A stretch of 9,928 nt of DNA from Tissierellia bacterium (GCA_012518745.1 JAAYRM010000025.1:1-9928), one strand, 5' to 3'; counted from the first letter of the stretch, positions 1-6,162 are shown. The notes: generated from the sequence alone by a model not told the origin. Program-made: numbers and translations.

Positions 1-86
1 ACGGCGGCGGGACCGCACAGGATTCTAACCTGTTTCCCTATTAATGCCTTGATTGCATAGCAACCTATATTCCATATTAAGTTTTG
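1..86 (-). promoter_or_regulatory. Cobalamin (B12) riboswitch, 5' part, cut by the window edge
   Basis: Read on the minus strand, this stretch carries the conserved core of the adenosylcobalamin aptamer. There is a GGTTGC/GCAATC hairpin, then TTAATAGGGAA, then an ACAGG/CCTGT stem closing the loop TTAGAAT, then GCGGTCCCGCCGCCGT. This order (AAUAGGGAA, a GG...CC stem-loop with an A-rich loop, GC-G-CCCGC, near ACUGU) is the known signature of the family. The 3' part, including the B12 box and the expression platform, lies beyond position 1, as does the controlled gene. By family precedent that gene would be for B12 uptake, B12 synthesis, or a B12-independent isozyme. The 5' boundary is approximate. 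Confidence 0.88.
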
Positions 87-98
87 GGATCTAATTAG

Positions 99-127
99 AT
101 AATACTATATCCTCGATGGGTTGGCAA
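99..127 (-). promoter_or_regulatory. Sigma-A type promoter for the cobalamin riboswitch transcript
   Basis: On the minus strand there is a -35 box TTGCCA (127-122), a 17-bp spacer, and a -10 box TATTAT (104-99). Transcription would begin near position 92, just ahead of the aptamer. The promoter lies 14 bp past the stop codon of the importer ATPase gene, so the riboswitch gene has its own start. I see no intrinsic terminator between the two units, so read-through from the importer operon is also possible. A perfect AT-rich palindrome, ATCTAATTAGAT (89-100), overlaps the end of the -10 box and the start site and could be an operator or chance. Confidence 0.72.
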
Positions 128-141
128 TAGTCAGGCTTAGA

Positions 142-885
142 TTAACTTATAAATCGCCTTATCCTGCTATCCCTTAGGTTTCCAAAGAAGTCCTCATTGC
201 TGCCTTCCTTTACGATTTCCCCTTCTTCCATAAATATAATCCTATCGGCCACCCGCTCTGCAAAGGCCATATCATGAGTTATGATCAAAACCCCCATATC
301 ATCCCCAGCCAACCTCTGGATTACATTGGCTATGCCCTCCCTTAACTCTGGATCTAGGGCGGAGGTGGGTTCATCTAGGCACATTATCTTGGGGTTCAAT
401 GCACAGGCCCTAGCGATGGCAACCCTCTGCTGTTGGCCGCCGGATAGTTGAAAGGGATAGGAATCCTTTTTATCTACAAGCCCCATACTCTCCAAGAGTT
501 CCATGGCCCTCTGCTCTGCCTCCCGCTTGGAAATTCCTATAACATTTATGGGTGCTTCTATTATATTCTCCATCACGGACATATGCGGAAAGAGATTATA
601 GTTCTGGAAGACTAACCCTATGCTCTTTCGTATCGATTTCATCTCTTCATTGCTGGCATATATGCTACCACTATCATCATCCTTGCATAGGTAATCCCCA
701 TCTATCTTCACCGTACCCCCATCGCTCTTTTCCAAGGCATTTATACATCTTAGAATCGTAGTCTTGCCTGCTCCGGAAGGCCCGATAATGGCCAGTATCT
801 CCTTCGTATCCAATTGAAAGCTGACATCCCTCAACACGGTCTTGTCACCAAAGCTCTTATTCAAACCATCTACTTCTAGGACCAA
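142..885 (-). CDS. Polar amino-acid ABC transporter, ATP-binding protein (GlnQ/HisP family)
   Basis: This is the cytoplasmic ATPase that powers uptake of a polar amino acid through the permease encoded just upstream. Numbering from the ATG at 891 (249 aa), the landmarks are Walker A GPSGAGKTT (37-45), Q-loop Gln96, signature LSGGQ (149-153), Walker B with CLDEP (171-175) and H-loop His206, all intact and full length for the family. I place the start at TTG 885 (247 aa, beginning MVLEVDGLNKSFG). The G-run Shine-Dalgarno (897-892) directly abuts the ATG at 891 with no spacer, but sits 6 nt from the TTG, and family members usually begin two to four residues before the first beta strand. The gene starts just past the permease stop, which implies tight coupling. 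The substrate cannot be told from this subunit. Confidence 0.93.
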   Translation of the reverse strand: MVLEVDGLNKSFGDKTVLRDVSFQLDTKEILAIIGPSGAGKTTILRCINALEKSDGGTVKIDGDYLCKDDDSGSIYASNEEMKSIRKSIGLVFQNYNLFPHMSVMENIIEAPINVIGISKREAEQRAMELLESMGLVDKKDSYPFQLSGGQQQRVAIARACALNPKIMCLDEPTSALDPELREGIANVIQRLAGDDMGVLIITHDMAFAERVADRIIFMEEGEIVKEGSNEDFFGNLRDSRIRRFIS

Positions 886-891
886 TTTCAT

Positions 892-897
892 CCCCCC
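892..897 (-). promoter_or_regulatory. G-run ribosome-binding site that decides the ATPase start
   Basis: Six G residues on the minus strand overlap the TAG stop of the permease gene (899-897). They end immediately before the ATG at 891 and 6 nt before the TTG at 885. Normal spacing favours the TTG as the start codon. Confidence 0.55.
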
Positions 898-1541
898 TAT
901 TTATAATAGGAATATCTTTCCTCTGTCTTATTGAATATTCCTGTAAATATAGCCGTTAAGGCCAGATATATCAATGCAACTACCAACAACGGTATGAGGG
1001 ATACATCCCTATTTGAGGCTATCTTTCCTGCCCTCAGGAGCTCGCCTATCCCTACCACATATATCAAGGATGTATCCTTAACCAAGGTAATAACCTCGTT
1101 AGCAATTGAAGGTAATACTATCTTAAACATCTGGGGTAATATAATCCTTATAAATGTCCTATATGGGCTGAGCCCCAGGACCTTGGCGGCCTCATACTGC
1201 CCCCTGTCTATGGATTCCATACCCCCCCTGAATATTTCACCGAAGTATGCGGCATAATTTAATACAAAGGCTATGATTACGGCTGTAAATCTATTGAAAA
1301 CCAAGCCTATTATGGGTAGCCCAAAGAACACGAACACTATCTGCAACATCAGAGGTGTGCCCCGCATCACCCATATATATAGTTCGATTGCCTTGGCTAT
1401 GGGTTTTATCCTTGATAACCTTCCTATGGCAACTATAATCCCCAATGGAATGGAGAGTATCAGTGTTATGGAAAACACACTCAAGGTTATTACTAGCCCA
1501 TCGATCATAACCGGCATTAGAGAATACATATATCCTAGCAT
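897..1541 (-). CDS. Polar amino-acid ABC transporter, permease (HisM/GlnP family)
   Basis: This is the membrane subunit of the amino-acid importer, probably acting as a homodimer because only one permease gene is present. From the ATG at 1541 it has 214 residues, a normal length. Hydrophobic segments lie near residues 12-40, 55-80, 86-105, 140-165 and 182-205. The cytoplasmic EAA loop that docks on the ATPase is clear: EAAKVLGLSPYRTF (117-130) followed by ILPQ, and the motif MRGTPLMLQ (59-67) is typical of the HisM/GlnP branch. A longer reading from TTG 1556 is possible, but AAAGGTGAT lies 4 nt upstream of ATG 1541 and overlaps the codons of that extension, so the ATG is preferred. The binding-protein gene ends about 20 bp upstream. 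Confidence 0.93.
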   Translation of the reverse strand: MLGYMYSLMPVMIDGLVITLSVFSITLILSIPLGIIVAIGRLSRIKPIAKAIELYIWVMRGTPLMLQIVFVFFGLPIIGLVFNRFTAVIIAFVLNYAAYFGEIFRGGMESIDRGQYEAAKVLGLSPYRTFIRIILPQMFKIVLPSIANEVITLVKDTSLIYVVGIGELLRAGKIASNRDVSLIPLLVVALIYLALTAIFTGIFNKTEERYSYYK

Positions 1542-1563
1542 AATATCACCTTTCAAAAGCTAA

Positions 1564-2346
1564 TTATTGTCCTTCAAACCAAGTATTGTATATCCTATCG
1601 TAGGTTCCATCTTCTCGCATCTCATCCAATATGCTATTGAGTAGATCCAATAATTCTTCGTCTTCTTTCCTAACCCCTATTCCATATTCCTCTTCTCCAA
1701 AGTCCTCCCCTATTACCTTGTAGAATTCAGAATCCTTCTGCTTGATATAGTATCTTACAAGGACCTCATCACCTACGACCGCATCTACCCTTCCTGCCTC
1801 TAGATCCATCATAGCCTCCTGATAGGTATCGAATAATACCGGTTGCCCACCGTCAAAGGTTGCCATTACCTCCGGTTCGTTCTCTACGGCTTCGAGGGCA
1901 GAGGATTGACTCTGAACTGCTACCTTCTTGCCCGCTAAATCCGCCTTGGTCTCTATTTCTGCATCCAATAATGTCACCACTACCTGCCTATTCTCTAAGT
2001 ATGGTTGGGTAAATGCAACCTTCTCTTTCCTCTCCTCGGTGATGGAATATCCATTCCATATGAGATCGATATTACCCGAATTCAGTTCAGTTTCCTTCAT
2101 GGTCCAATCTATGGGTTGCAACTTCAATTCAAAATCTGTCCTCTTGAATACCTCTTCCGCTAGGTCCACATCAAAGCCCACCAATTCCCCTTTATCATTC
2201 TCAAATCCCATTGGAGCAAAGGTATTATCAAGACCCATTATTATTTCCTCCTGATCCGCTGCTGTTTCACCTGCACATCCGGTTAAACTTGCAATTATGA
2301 TAGCTAATACTATCGATGCGATAATAAAATAATTCTTCCCTTTCAT
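1564..2346 (-). CDS. Polar amino-acid ABC transporter, substrate-binding lipoprotein
   Basis: This is the extracytoplasmic solute-binding protein (SBP_bac_3 family) of the importer, 260 aa. A signal peptide with a hydrophobic core (7-20) ends in the lipobox LTGC with Cys24 as the lipidated residue. Family hallmarks include FAPMGFEND (43-51), GFDVDLAEEV (about 58-67), WNGYSITEERKEKVAFTQPY (95-114), GKKVAVQSQSSA and the C-terminal GTYDRIYNTWF. The start ATG has AGGGGAG 6 nt upstream. It is first in the operon and is preceded by a long leader with a terminator/antiterminator pair, so expression is probably attenuated. The ligand is not identifiable by eye. The motif set resembles binders of glutamine, cystine or a similar polar amino acid, but that is only inference. 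Confidence 0.92.
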   Translation of the reverse strand: MKGKNYFIIASIVLAIIIASLTGCAGETAADQEEIIMGLDNTFAPMGFENDKGELVGFDVDLAEEVFKRTDFELKLQPIDWTMKETELNSGNIDLIWNGYSITEERKEKVAFTQPYLENRQVVVTLLDAEIETKADLAGKKVAVQSQSSALEAVENEPEVMATFDGGQPVLFDTYQEAMMDLEAGRVDAVVGDEVLVRYYIKQKDSEFYKVIGEDFGEEEYGIGVRKEDEELLDLLNSILDEMREDGTYDRIYNTWFEGQ

Positions 2347-2378
2347 TCAAATCTCCCCTTTTATTCATTATAAAGCTT

Positions 2379-2426
2379 AAAAACAAAACCCCCTGGCCCT
2401 AGTGCAGCACTAGAGAACGAGAGTTT
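2379..2426 (-). terminator. Leader terminator (attenuator) before the amino-acid importer operon
   Basis: On the minus strand the transcript can form a lower stem of 8 pairs, AAACUCUC (2426-2419) with GGGGGUUU (2393-2386). A 3x3 internal loop follows, then an upper stem of 8 pairs, CUCUAGUG (2415-2408) with CACUAGGG (2404-2397), closed by a CUG loop. The U-rich tail runs to 2379. It lies between the promoter and the first gene, about 30 bp before the ribosome-binding site, so it should act as a conditional terminator. Three pairs are G-U wobbles, so stability is moderate at the base. Confidence 0.62.
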
Positions 2427-2448
2427 CACTCCCTGGTCTCAAACTAGT
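2409..2448 (-). promoter_or_regulatory. Candidate antiterminator hairpin in the importer leader
   Basis: An alternative fold pairs ACUAG (2448-2444) with CUAGU (2413-2409), GAGAC (2440-2436) with the GUUCU region (2418-2414), and GGGAGU (2433-2428) with ACUCUC (2424-2419) around a GAA loop. It uses the 5' strands of both terminator stems, so the two structures cannot coexist. I do not recognise the sequence as a known aptamer (T-box, lysine, glycine, SAM, c-di-GMP and guanidine consensus elements were looked for by eye). What switches it is unknown. Confidence 0.5.
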
Positions 2449-2479
2449 TCCCTTTGAAGCTTTGCTTTACTATGCTACC

Positions 2480-2508
2480 ATGATAACGTACTAAAGTGAC
2501 ATTGTCAA
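2480..2508 (-). promoter_or_regulatory. Promoter of the amino-acid importer operon
   Basis: The minus strand shows a perfect -35 box TTGACA (2508-2503), a 17-bp spacer and a -10 box TATCAT (2485-2480). The predicted start is near 2473, giving a leader of about 125 nt before the binding-protein ATG, enough to hold the attenuator. Confidence 0.72.
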
Positions 2509-2519
2509 TAGATTTCTAC

Positions 2520-2564
2520 AAATTATTTTAAAACCTTTTTAAATTTTACGGTTTAAAATAATTT
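2520..2564. repeat. AT-rich inverted repeat in the divergent intergenic region
   Basis: Arms of 16 and 15 bp (2520-2535, ending TTTTAAAACC, and 2550-2564, starting GGTTTAAAATAA) are complementary with one bulged A around a 14-nt AT-rich spacer. It lies just upstream of the -35 box of the importer promoter and about 55 bp before the plus-strand small gene. This position would suit a regulator-binding site serving one or both directions. It lacks the GC-rich stem and U-run of a terminator. The rest of 2509-2610 shows no convincing plus-strand promoter. Confidence 0.5.
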
Positions 2565-2618
2565 ATCCCCTTCTGGACATAATAGGGTTATGGATTATAT
2601 CATGGAAGGGTGAATTTT

Positions 2619-2855
2619 ATGGAAAACCTAAGGGCTATAGAGGAGATTTTAAATCAAACCAAGAAGATAGAGGAGAACAATTGGAATACCACCCAATACT
2701 TGAATAGTATAGATATGCTATTGGCATCCAACGATTTAGCAAGATCCCAAGATGAGGAGCTATCATCTCAATTTTCTAGGCTACATGATAAGGTGGAGGA
2801 CATAAATCAATTGACCGAGCAATTAATATCCCATCTGAGCAGTAAGCATAATTAA
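2619..2855 (+). CDS. Small helical protein of unknown function (78 aa)
   Basis: I do not recognise this protein. It is acidic, has no Cys, Gly or Pro, no signal peptide and no membrane segment, and looks almost wholly alpha-helical. Regularly spaced hydrophobic residues in two stretches (about 3-20 and 48-72, for example LHDKVEDINQLTEQLISHL) suggest a coiled coil or helical hairpin. The start at ATG 2619 is supported by GGAAGGGTG about 6 nt upstream. An in-frame GTG at 2610 lies inside that ribosome-binding site and is unlikely. It is the only plus-strand gene here, diverging from the amino-acid importer and converging on the M48 protease gene. Its stop codon lies inside a strong terminator hairpin. 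The good ribosome-binding site and terminator argue that it is a real gene. Confidence 0.72.
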   Translation: MENLRAIEEILNQTKKIEENNWNTTQYLNSIDMLLASNDLARSQDEELSSQFSRLHDKVEDINQLTEQLISHLSSKHN

Positions 2856-2886
2856 GGTGATGATTGATCATCACCTTAATTATTTT
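2848..2886 (+). terminator. Intrinsic terminator between convergent genes
   Basis: Perfect 16-bp arms (2848-2863 and 2868-2883) flank a TTGA loop, followed on the plus strand by a TTTT run. The 5' arm includes the stop codon (2853-2855) of the small gene. The hairpin also lies 10 bp beyond the stop of the minus-strand protease gene, so it may serve both directions, although the U-run is better on the plus strand. Confidence 0.8.
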
Positions 2887-2892
2887 CACTGT

Positions 2893-4125
2893 CTAATCTT
2901 CCCCATGGCTATTGAAGAAATCTATCCTTTCCTCGGGAGTGGGATGGCTATGATACCATATCTTAAAGATTGTACTTGGCCGAGGCAGGCTCAGGCTCTC
3001 CCTATATAGCTTATCTAGGCTCGATATAGCCGCCTCCTTGTTCTCGGTTAAACCTATTTCATATGCATCGGCTTCTCTCTCCATCTGCCTCGAACCAAAA
3101 TTTATTATGGGGGAGGCCAAAAACATATAGAGGTTCAGCATCAATATCAATAATGGGATGGACGCTATATCGTATAGTTTCCTGAAACCGAAGGCCCCGT
3201 TGGATCTCTTTAATATCAGCCCAGAGGTCCTGTGTACTAGATACATCAATGCTATGGAAAGTAGCCCCCCGAGCACTATACCCCGCCATATATGCCCCCT
3301 TACGTAATGGCCTATCTCGTGGGCGGTAATAGATAGCACCTCATCCCTGTCAAGCTTATCCATGGTGGTATCCCAGAGCACTATTCGTTTGGATTTAAAT
3401 ACCCCTGTCATATAGGCATTCATCAACTTGGTATCCCTACTCTTATCCACCCTATATATATCTGCCCCTTCTACGCCAGCCCTTTTAAGCAAGACCTTTA
3501 TTTCGCGGCCCAGTTCATCGTCTTCTATGGATGTATACCTATTAAATATCGGGTCTACATACATTGGGGATATGAAGGTGACAAAGGCGATAGCCGGTAT
3601 GGCCAATAATCCAAGGTATAGCCACCATCGATTCGGGCTTCTAAATATTAAATAGTATGGAAACCATATCAATAATGAGAAGACCAATCCATTTATGATA
3701 AAATTCTTGAACACTATTTCCAACCACCTAAATAACGATTGATTGGAAAACCCGTATCTATGCCTCAGTATAAAGCCACCGTAGAAGTCTATGGGCAATG
3801 CAATTAGTAGGTCTATAATTGAAAATATGACAACGTATATGAATCCAGTCCAAAATAAACTCCTCCCGCTCCCCCGGGCGAATATACCTATCCTATTGGA
3901 TAATCCGGTTATCAATAATAGGAGGGGGAATAGGAATTTCAATACCAGGTTTACGGCCCATATATTCAAGCTGGCCTTCCTATAATTATAGGCCTTTTCC
4001 GGTATACCCGGATATTCAGTTTTTAGGCTTTTCATATTCCTATACTCGCTTACCAGGACAAACCCGATAAATATCGATAGACATATGAAGAACAGTATTA
4101 TGGATAGGGATAATCTTCTGTCCAT
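2893..4125 (-). CDS. M48 family zinc metalloprotease, Ste24/CAAX-protease type
   Basis: This is an integral-membrane zinc endopeptidase, 410 aa, the usual length for bacterial Ste24-like proteins. The N-terminal half has hydrophobic segments near 7-26, 56-74, 89-111, 140-162 and 168-188, followed by further segments near 283-298 and 322-340. The catalytic motif HEIGH (269-273) supplies two zinc-binding His and the catalytic Glu. The third ligand is Glu349 in SRQMEREAD. Other family marks are NAYMTGVFKSKRIVLWDT (236-253) and a C-terminal HPTPEERI. The start has GGGGTGAT 5 nt upstream. It follows the ABC permease gene on the same strand after 53 bp with no terminator seen, so it is probably co-transcribed with the YtrA-like operon. 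Bacterial members are thought to act in membrane protein quality control; a prenyl-peptide role is unproven. Confidence 0.92.
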   Translation of the reverse strand: MDRRLSLSIILFFICLSIFIGFVLVSEYRNMKSLKTEYPGIPEKAYNYRKASLNIWAVNLVLKFLFPLLLLITGLSNRIGIFARGSGRSLFWTGFIYVVIFSIIDLLIALPIDFYGGFILRHRYGFSNQSLFRWLEIVFKNFIINGLVFSLLIWFPYYLIFRSPNRWWLYLGLLAIPAIAFVTFISPMYVDPIFNRYTSIEDDELGREIKVLLKRAGVEGADIYRVDKSRDTKLMNAYMTGVFKSKRIVLWDTTMDKLDRDEVLSITAHEIGHYVRGHIWRGIVLGGLLSIALMYLVHRTSGLILKRSNGAFGFRKLYDIASIPLLILMLNLYMFLASPIINFGSRQMEREADAYEIGLTENKEAAISSLDKLYRESLSLPRPSTIFKIWYHSHPTPEERIDFFNSHGED

Positions 4126-4178
4126 TCTATCACCCCAAAGATATTATTTAAGCCCTGCTCAGTCTATACAATATATTC

Positions 4179-5009
4179 CTATAGATCAATTCTATTCTCA
4201 ATTAAATATCCGGTTCCTAGGAAAGTTAAGATTCCTATTAATATACTATATATGAAGCTGGCTATATTCAATAGCGCATTGCCCATATCCCTGTCCATCA
4301 TAACGCCCGAGCTATCAATGGCTATATCAAAACCACGGTTAAGCATACCCACGGTTTCAATCTTAAAAGTATTTAAATCCAAATAATAGGGTAGTATGTG
4401 GGCGATTTTCACCTGGCTATAGGTTATAAATGTGCTCAATACCAGAAATATTATAAACCACAGTCCACCAATTCTTCTATTTCTAAAGGTCACCCTACTC
4501 AGGGCCATCGATAGATATATCAATATCAATGTGGTGATGCCACCGATAATACTGGTTAGAGCAAAGGCAATGAACTCCCTATATGGTATACCCATCGTCT
4601 TCAGCATAATAAAGAATTGTGCAGTGTCTATCTCTATTGGACTGAAATATAATACCATAATGGTATTATATACCCCCACGGTTATACCGAGTACCACAAA
4701 CCACATCAGGGCTACGATGAGCTTAGCGCCCACTATCTGATTTCCCGTCAATGGCAATGTAAAGGTTAAATAGCCCCTATCATCATACAATTCCTTTCTG
4801 AAGGAACCCACTATATATAAAAAGGTTGCCAATGCTGTTCCAAATATGATCAATACGGATAAGCCCATAAATATTGCTCCAAAGGCCGATCCCTCTTTCA
4901 TATTATTCATATAGGTATATATCCCGGTCGTAAGTATCAGCACCAATGCCAATACCCCCAATATATATCTATAGGTTCCCCTTATCTCATACCTGATTAA
5001 TTTACCCAT
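4179..5009 (-). CDS. ABC-2 type transporter permease of a YtrA-type operon
   Basis: This membrane protein of 276 aa is the likely partner of the ATPase encoded 11 bp upstream. Six hydrophobic segments are visible near 15-33, 44-68, 92-122, 145-170, 181-197 and 244-270. The stretch DDRGYLTFTLPLTGNQI (76-92) between segments 2 and 3 is a mark of clostridial ABC-2 permeases found beside GntR regulators. A 47-residue extracytoplasmic loop lies between segments 5 and 6. The start ATG has a strong AGGAGGT site. The exported or sensed substrate is unknown. Relatives are linked to cell-wall antibiotic or envelope stress, which I infer here only from gene order. Confidence 0.85.
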   Translation of the reverse strand: MGKLIRYEIRGTYRYILGVLALVLILTTGIYTYMNNMKEGSAFGAIFMGLSVLIIFGTALATFLYIVGSFRKELYDDRGYLTFTLPLTGNQIVGAKLIVALMWFVVLGITVGVYNTIMVLYFSPIEIDTAQFFIMLKTMGIPYREFIAFALTSIIGGITTLILIYLSMALSRVTFRNRRIGGLWFIIFLVLSTFITYSQVKIAHILPYYLDLNTFKIETVGMLNRGFDIAIDSSGVMMDRDMGNALLNIASFIYSILIGILTFLGTGYLIENRIDL

Positions 5010-5020
5010 TTTCCTACCTC

Positions 5021-5719
5021 CTATTCCCCAAATATTTCCTTGTAGATATCATCTATCTGCTTCCCTCTCTCTTCCCTTAGGGCCTCCGCATTGCCCTCCA
5101 ATACTATCTCTCCATCATTTAAAAATACTACATCGTCGAATAGGTTTTCCATATCCCTTACCAGGTGGGTGGTTATCAACATGGAACTATTCCTGCTATA
5201 ATTATTTATGATGGCATCCAGGATTTGATCCCTCGCCACCGGATCCACCCCTGCTATGGGTTCATCCAATACATATAGCTTAGCGTTCCTTGCCAATACC
5301 AAGGATAGATTTAGCTTTTCATGCATACCCTTTGAAAGAGCTGCTATCTTCATCGGTCTCTCCAATTTCATAAATTCCAATAGGGATTCAAATTTGCTCT
5401 CATCAAAATCGCTGTAGAAATCCCTATATAGTCTGCATGCATCATCTATTTTCATCCAATCGTATAGGAAGTTCCTATCCGGTAGATAGGATACTATAGA
5501 CTTTGTATATGTTCCCACCTGCTGCCCCTCTATTGCAACTTCTCCCCTAGTCTGTCTTAATAAACCCGTTAATATCTTGATTAAGGTGGTCTTACCACTT
5601 CCGTTAGGCCCTAGAATGCCCACTACCTTACCCGCCTCTACGTCCAAGTCTATATCATCCAGCGCTTTATTGTTCGAATAGGTCTTGGTCAGATTCCTTA
5701 CCTCCACTATATTTCCCAT
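5021..5719 (-). CDS. ABC transporter ATP-binding protein (YtrB-like)
   Basis: This is the cytoplasmic ATPase of the YtrA-type ABC system, 232 aa from the ATG at 5719. It has Walker A GPNGSGKT (37-44), Walker B YVLDEP (149-154) and H-loop His185. The signature motif is the degenerate LSKGM (128-132) in place of LSGGQ, and the Q-loop region reads SYLPDRNFLY (77-86) without Gln. Both are common in this subfamily and do not imply loss of function. An earlier ATG at 5740 is in frame, but GGAGGAGAGG lies just before the ATG at 5719, which overlaps the TAA stop of the GntR gene by one base (TAATG). That arrangement points to translational coupling between regulator and ATPase. Confidence 0.92.
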   Translation of the reverse strand: MGNIVEVRNLTKTYSNNKALDDIDLDVEAGKVVGILGPNGSGKTTLIKILTGLLRQTRGEVAIEGQQVGTYTKSIVSYLPDRNFLYDWMKIDDACRLYRDFYSDFDESKFESLLEFMKLERPMKIAALSKGMHEKLNLSLVLARNAKLYVLDEPIAGVDPVARDQILDAIINNYSRNSSMLITTHLVRDMENLFDDVVFLNDGEIVLEGNAEALREERGKQIDDIYKEIFGE

Positions 5720-6081
5720 TACCTCTCCTCCTCTATCCATTCCGATATGATTTGAACTATATCCTCAGAATTGAACCCCATCTTCTTCATCTTCAGCATG
5801 AAATTTTCTACTATAGCACTAGCCATATCCCTCTTCAGATTCCTTATCGTCTCTAAATCCTCCGTCACAAAGGTTCCCTTCCCCCTTTGGGTGAATACCA
5901 GACCCTCCCTTTCTAGCTCCTGATAGGTTCTCTGAATCGTATTTGGATTAACCTTCAATTGCTTGGAAAATTCCCTTACGGATAACAATCTATCACCCCC
6001 GCCAATCTCTCCCGATACTACCTTACTCCTTATAAGATTCATTATCTGAATATATATAGGGAGATTATCATTGAACTCCAT
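5719..6081 (-). CDS. GntR family transcriptional regulator, YtrA subfamily
   Basis: This short repressor of 120 aa has an N-terminal winged helix-turn-helix (about 8-73) and only a short helical tail (74-120) for dimerisation, the layout of the YtrA subfamily. Diagnostic residues include LPIYIQI (7-13), LLSVREFSKQLKVNPNTIQR (32-51) as the recognition region, and the wing GLVFTQRGKGTFV (60-72). An in-frame reading extends upstream to 6159, but GGAGGTGA lies 4 nt before ATG 6081, whereas the extension would run through the promoter. It is first in an operon with an ABC ATPase, a permease and probably an M48 protease, and very likely represses its own operon through the operator at 6110-6133. 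The inducing signal is unknown. Confidence 0.93.
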   Translation of the reverse strand: MEFNDNLPIYIQIMNLIRSKVVSGEIGGGDRLLSVREFSKQLKVNPNTIQRTYQELEREGLVFTQRGKGTFVTEDLETIRNLKRDMASAIVENFMLKMKKMGFNSEDIVQIISEWIEEER

Positions 6082-6109
6082 CACTTCACCTCCACTATCA
6101 CTATGTTCT

Positions 6110-6133
6110 AGTGTGTTAACTACATAGTACACT
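6110..6133 (-). promoter_or_regulatory. Candidate YtrA-type operator
   Basis: The minus strand reads AGTGTA, 12 bp, CACACT, with an inner ACTA-TG-TAGT dyad. The half-sites closely match the inverted repeat AGTGTA...TACACT that I recall for Bacillus subtilis YtrA. The site covers the -10 box and likely start site, so a bound repressor would block RNA polymerase. A second, partly overlapping repeat, ACTATGT/ACATAGT, spans about 6100-6128. Confidence 0.65.
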
Positions 6134-6152
6134 AATATTCCAATTAAGTCAA
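6124..6152 (-). promoter_or_regulatory. Promoter of the YtrA-like operon
   Basis: The minus strand has a -35 box TTGACT (6152-6147), a 17-bp spacer and a -10 box TACTAT (6129-6124), with the start expected near 6117. It sits between the proC terminator and the GntR start codon. Confidence 0.75.
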
Positions 6153-6162
6153 TAGGCAAAAT

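Noticed and set aside
1542..1556. Longer N-terminus of the importer permease from TTG 1556
   Set aside because: The extension codons are the ribosome-binding site of ATG 1541.
2365..2371. TATAAT hexamer (minus strand) just before the binding-protein RBS
   Set aside because: No -35-like sequence at 16-18 bp upstream, and it lies after the leader terminator. A better promoter is present at 2480-2508.
4126..4178. Weak promoter-like TTGTAT-17-AATAAT before the M48 protease gene
   Set aside because: The -35 matches consensus at only three positions, and AT-rich sequence gives such hits often; not enough to call a separate transcript.
6082..6159. Longer N-terminus of the GntR regulator
   Set aside because: It would be encoded by the promoter, operator and ribosome-binding site, and the family begins near LPIYIQI.
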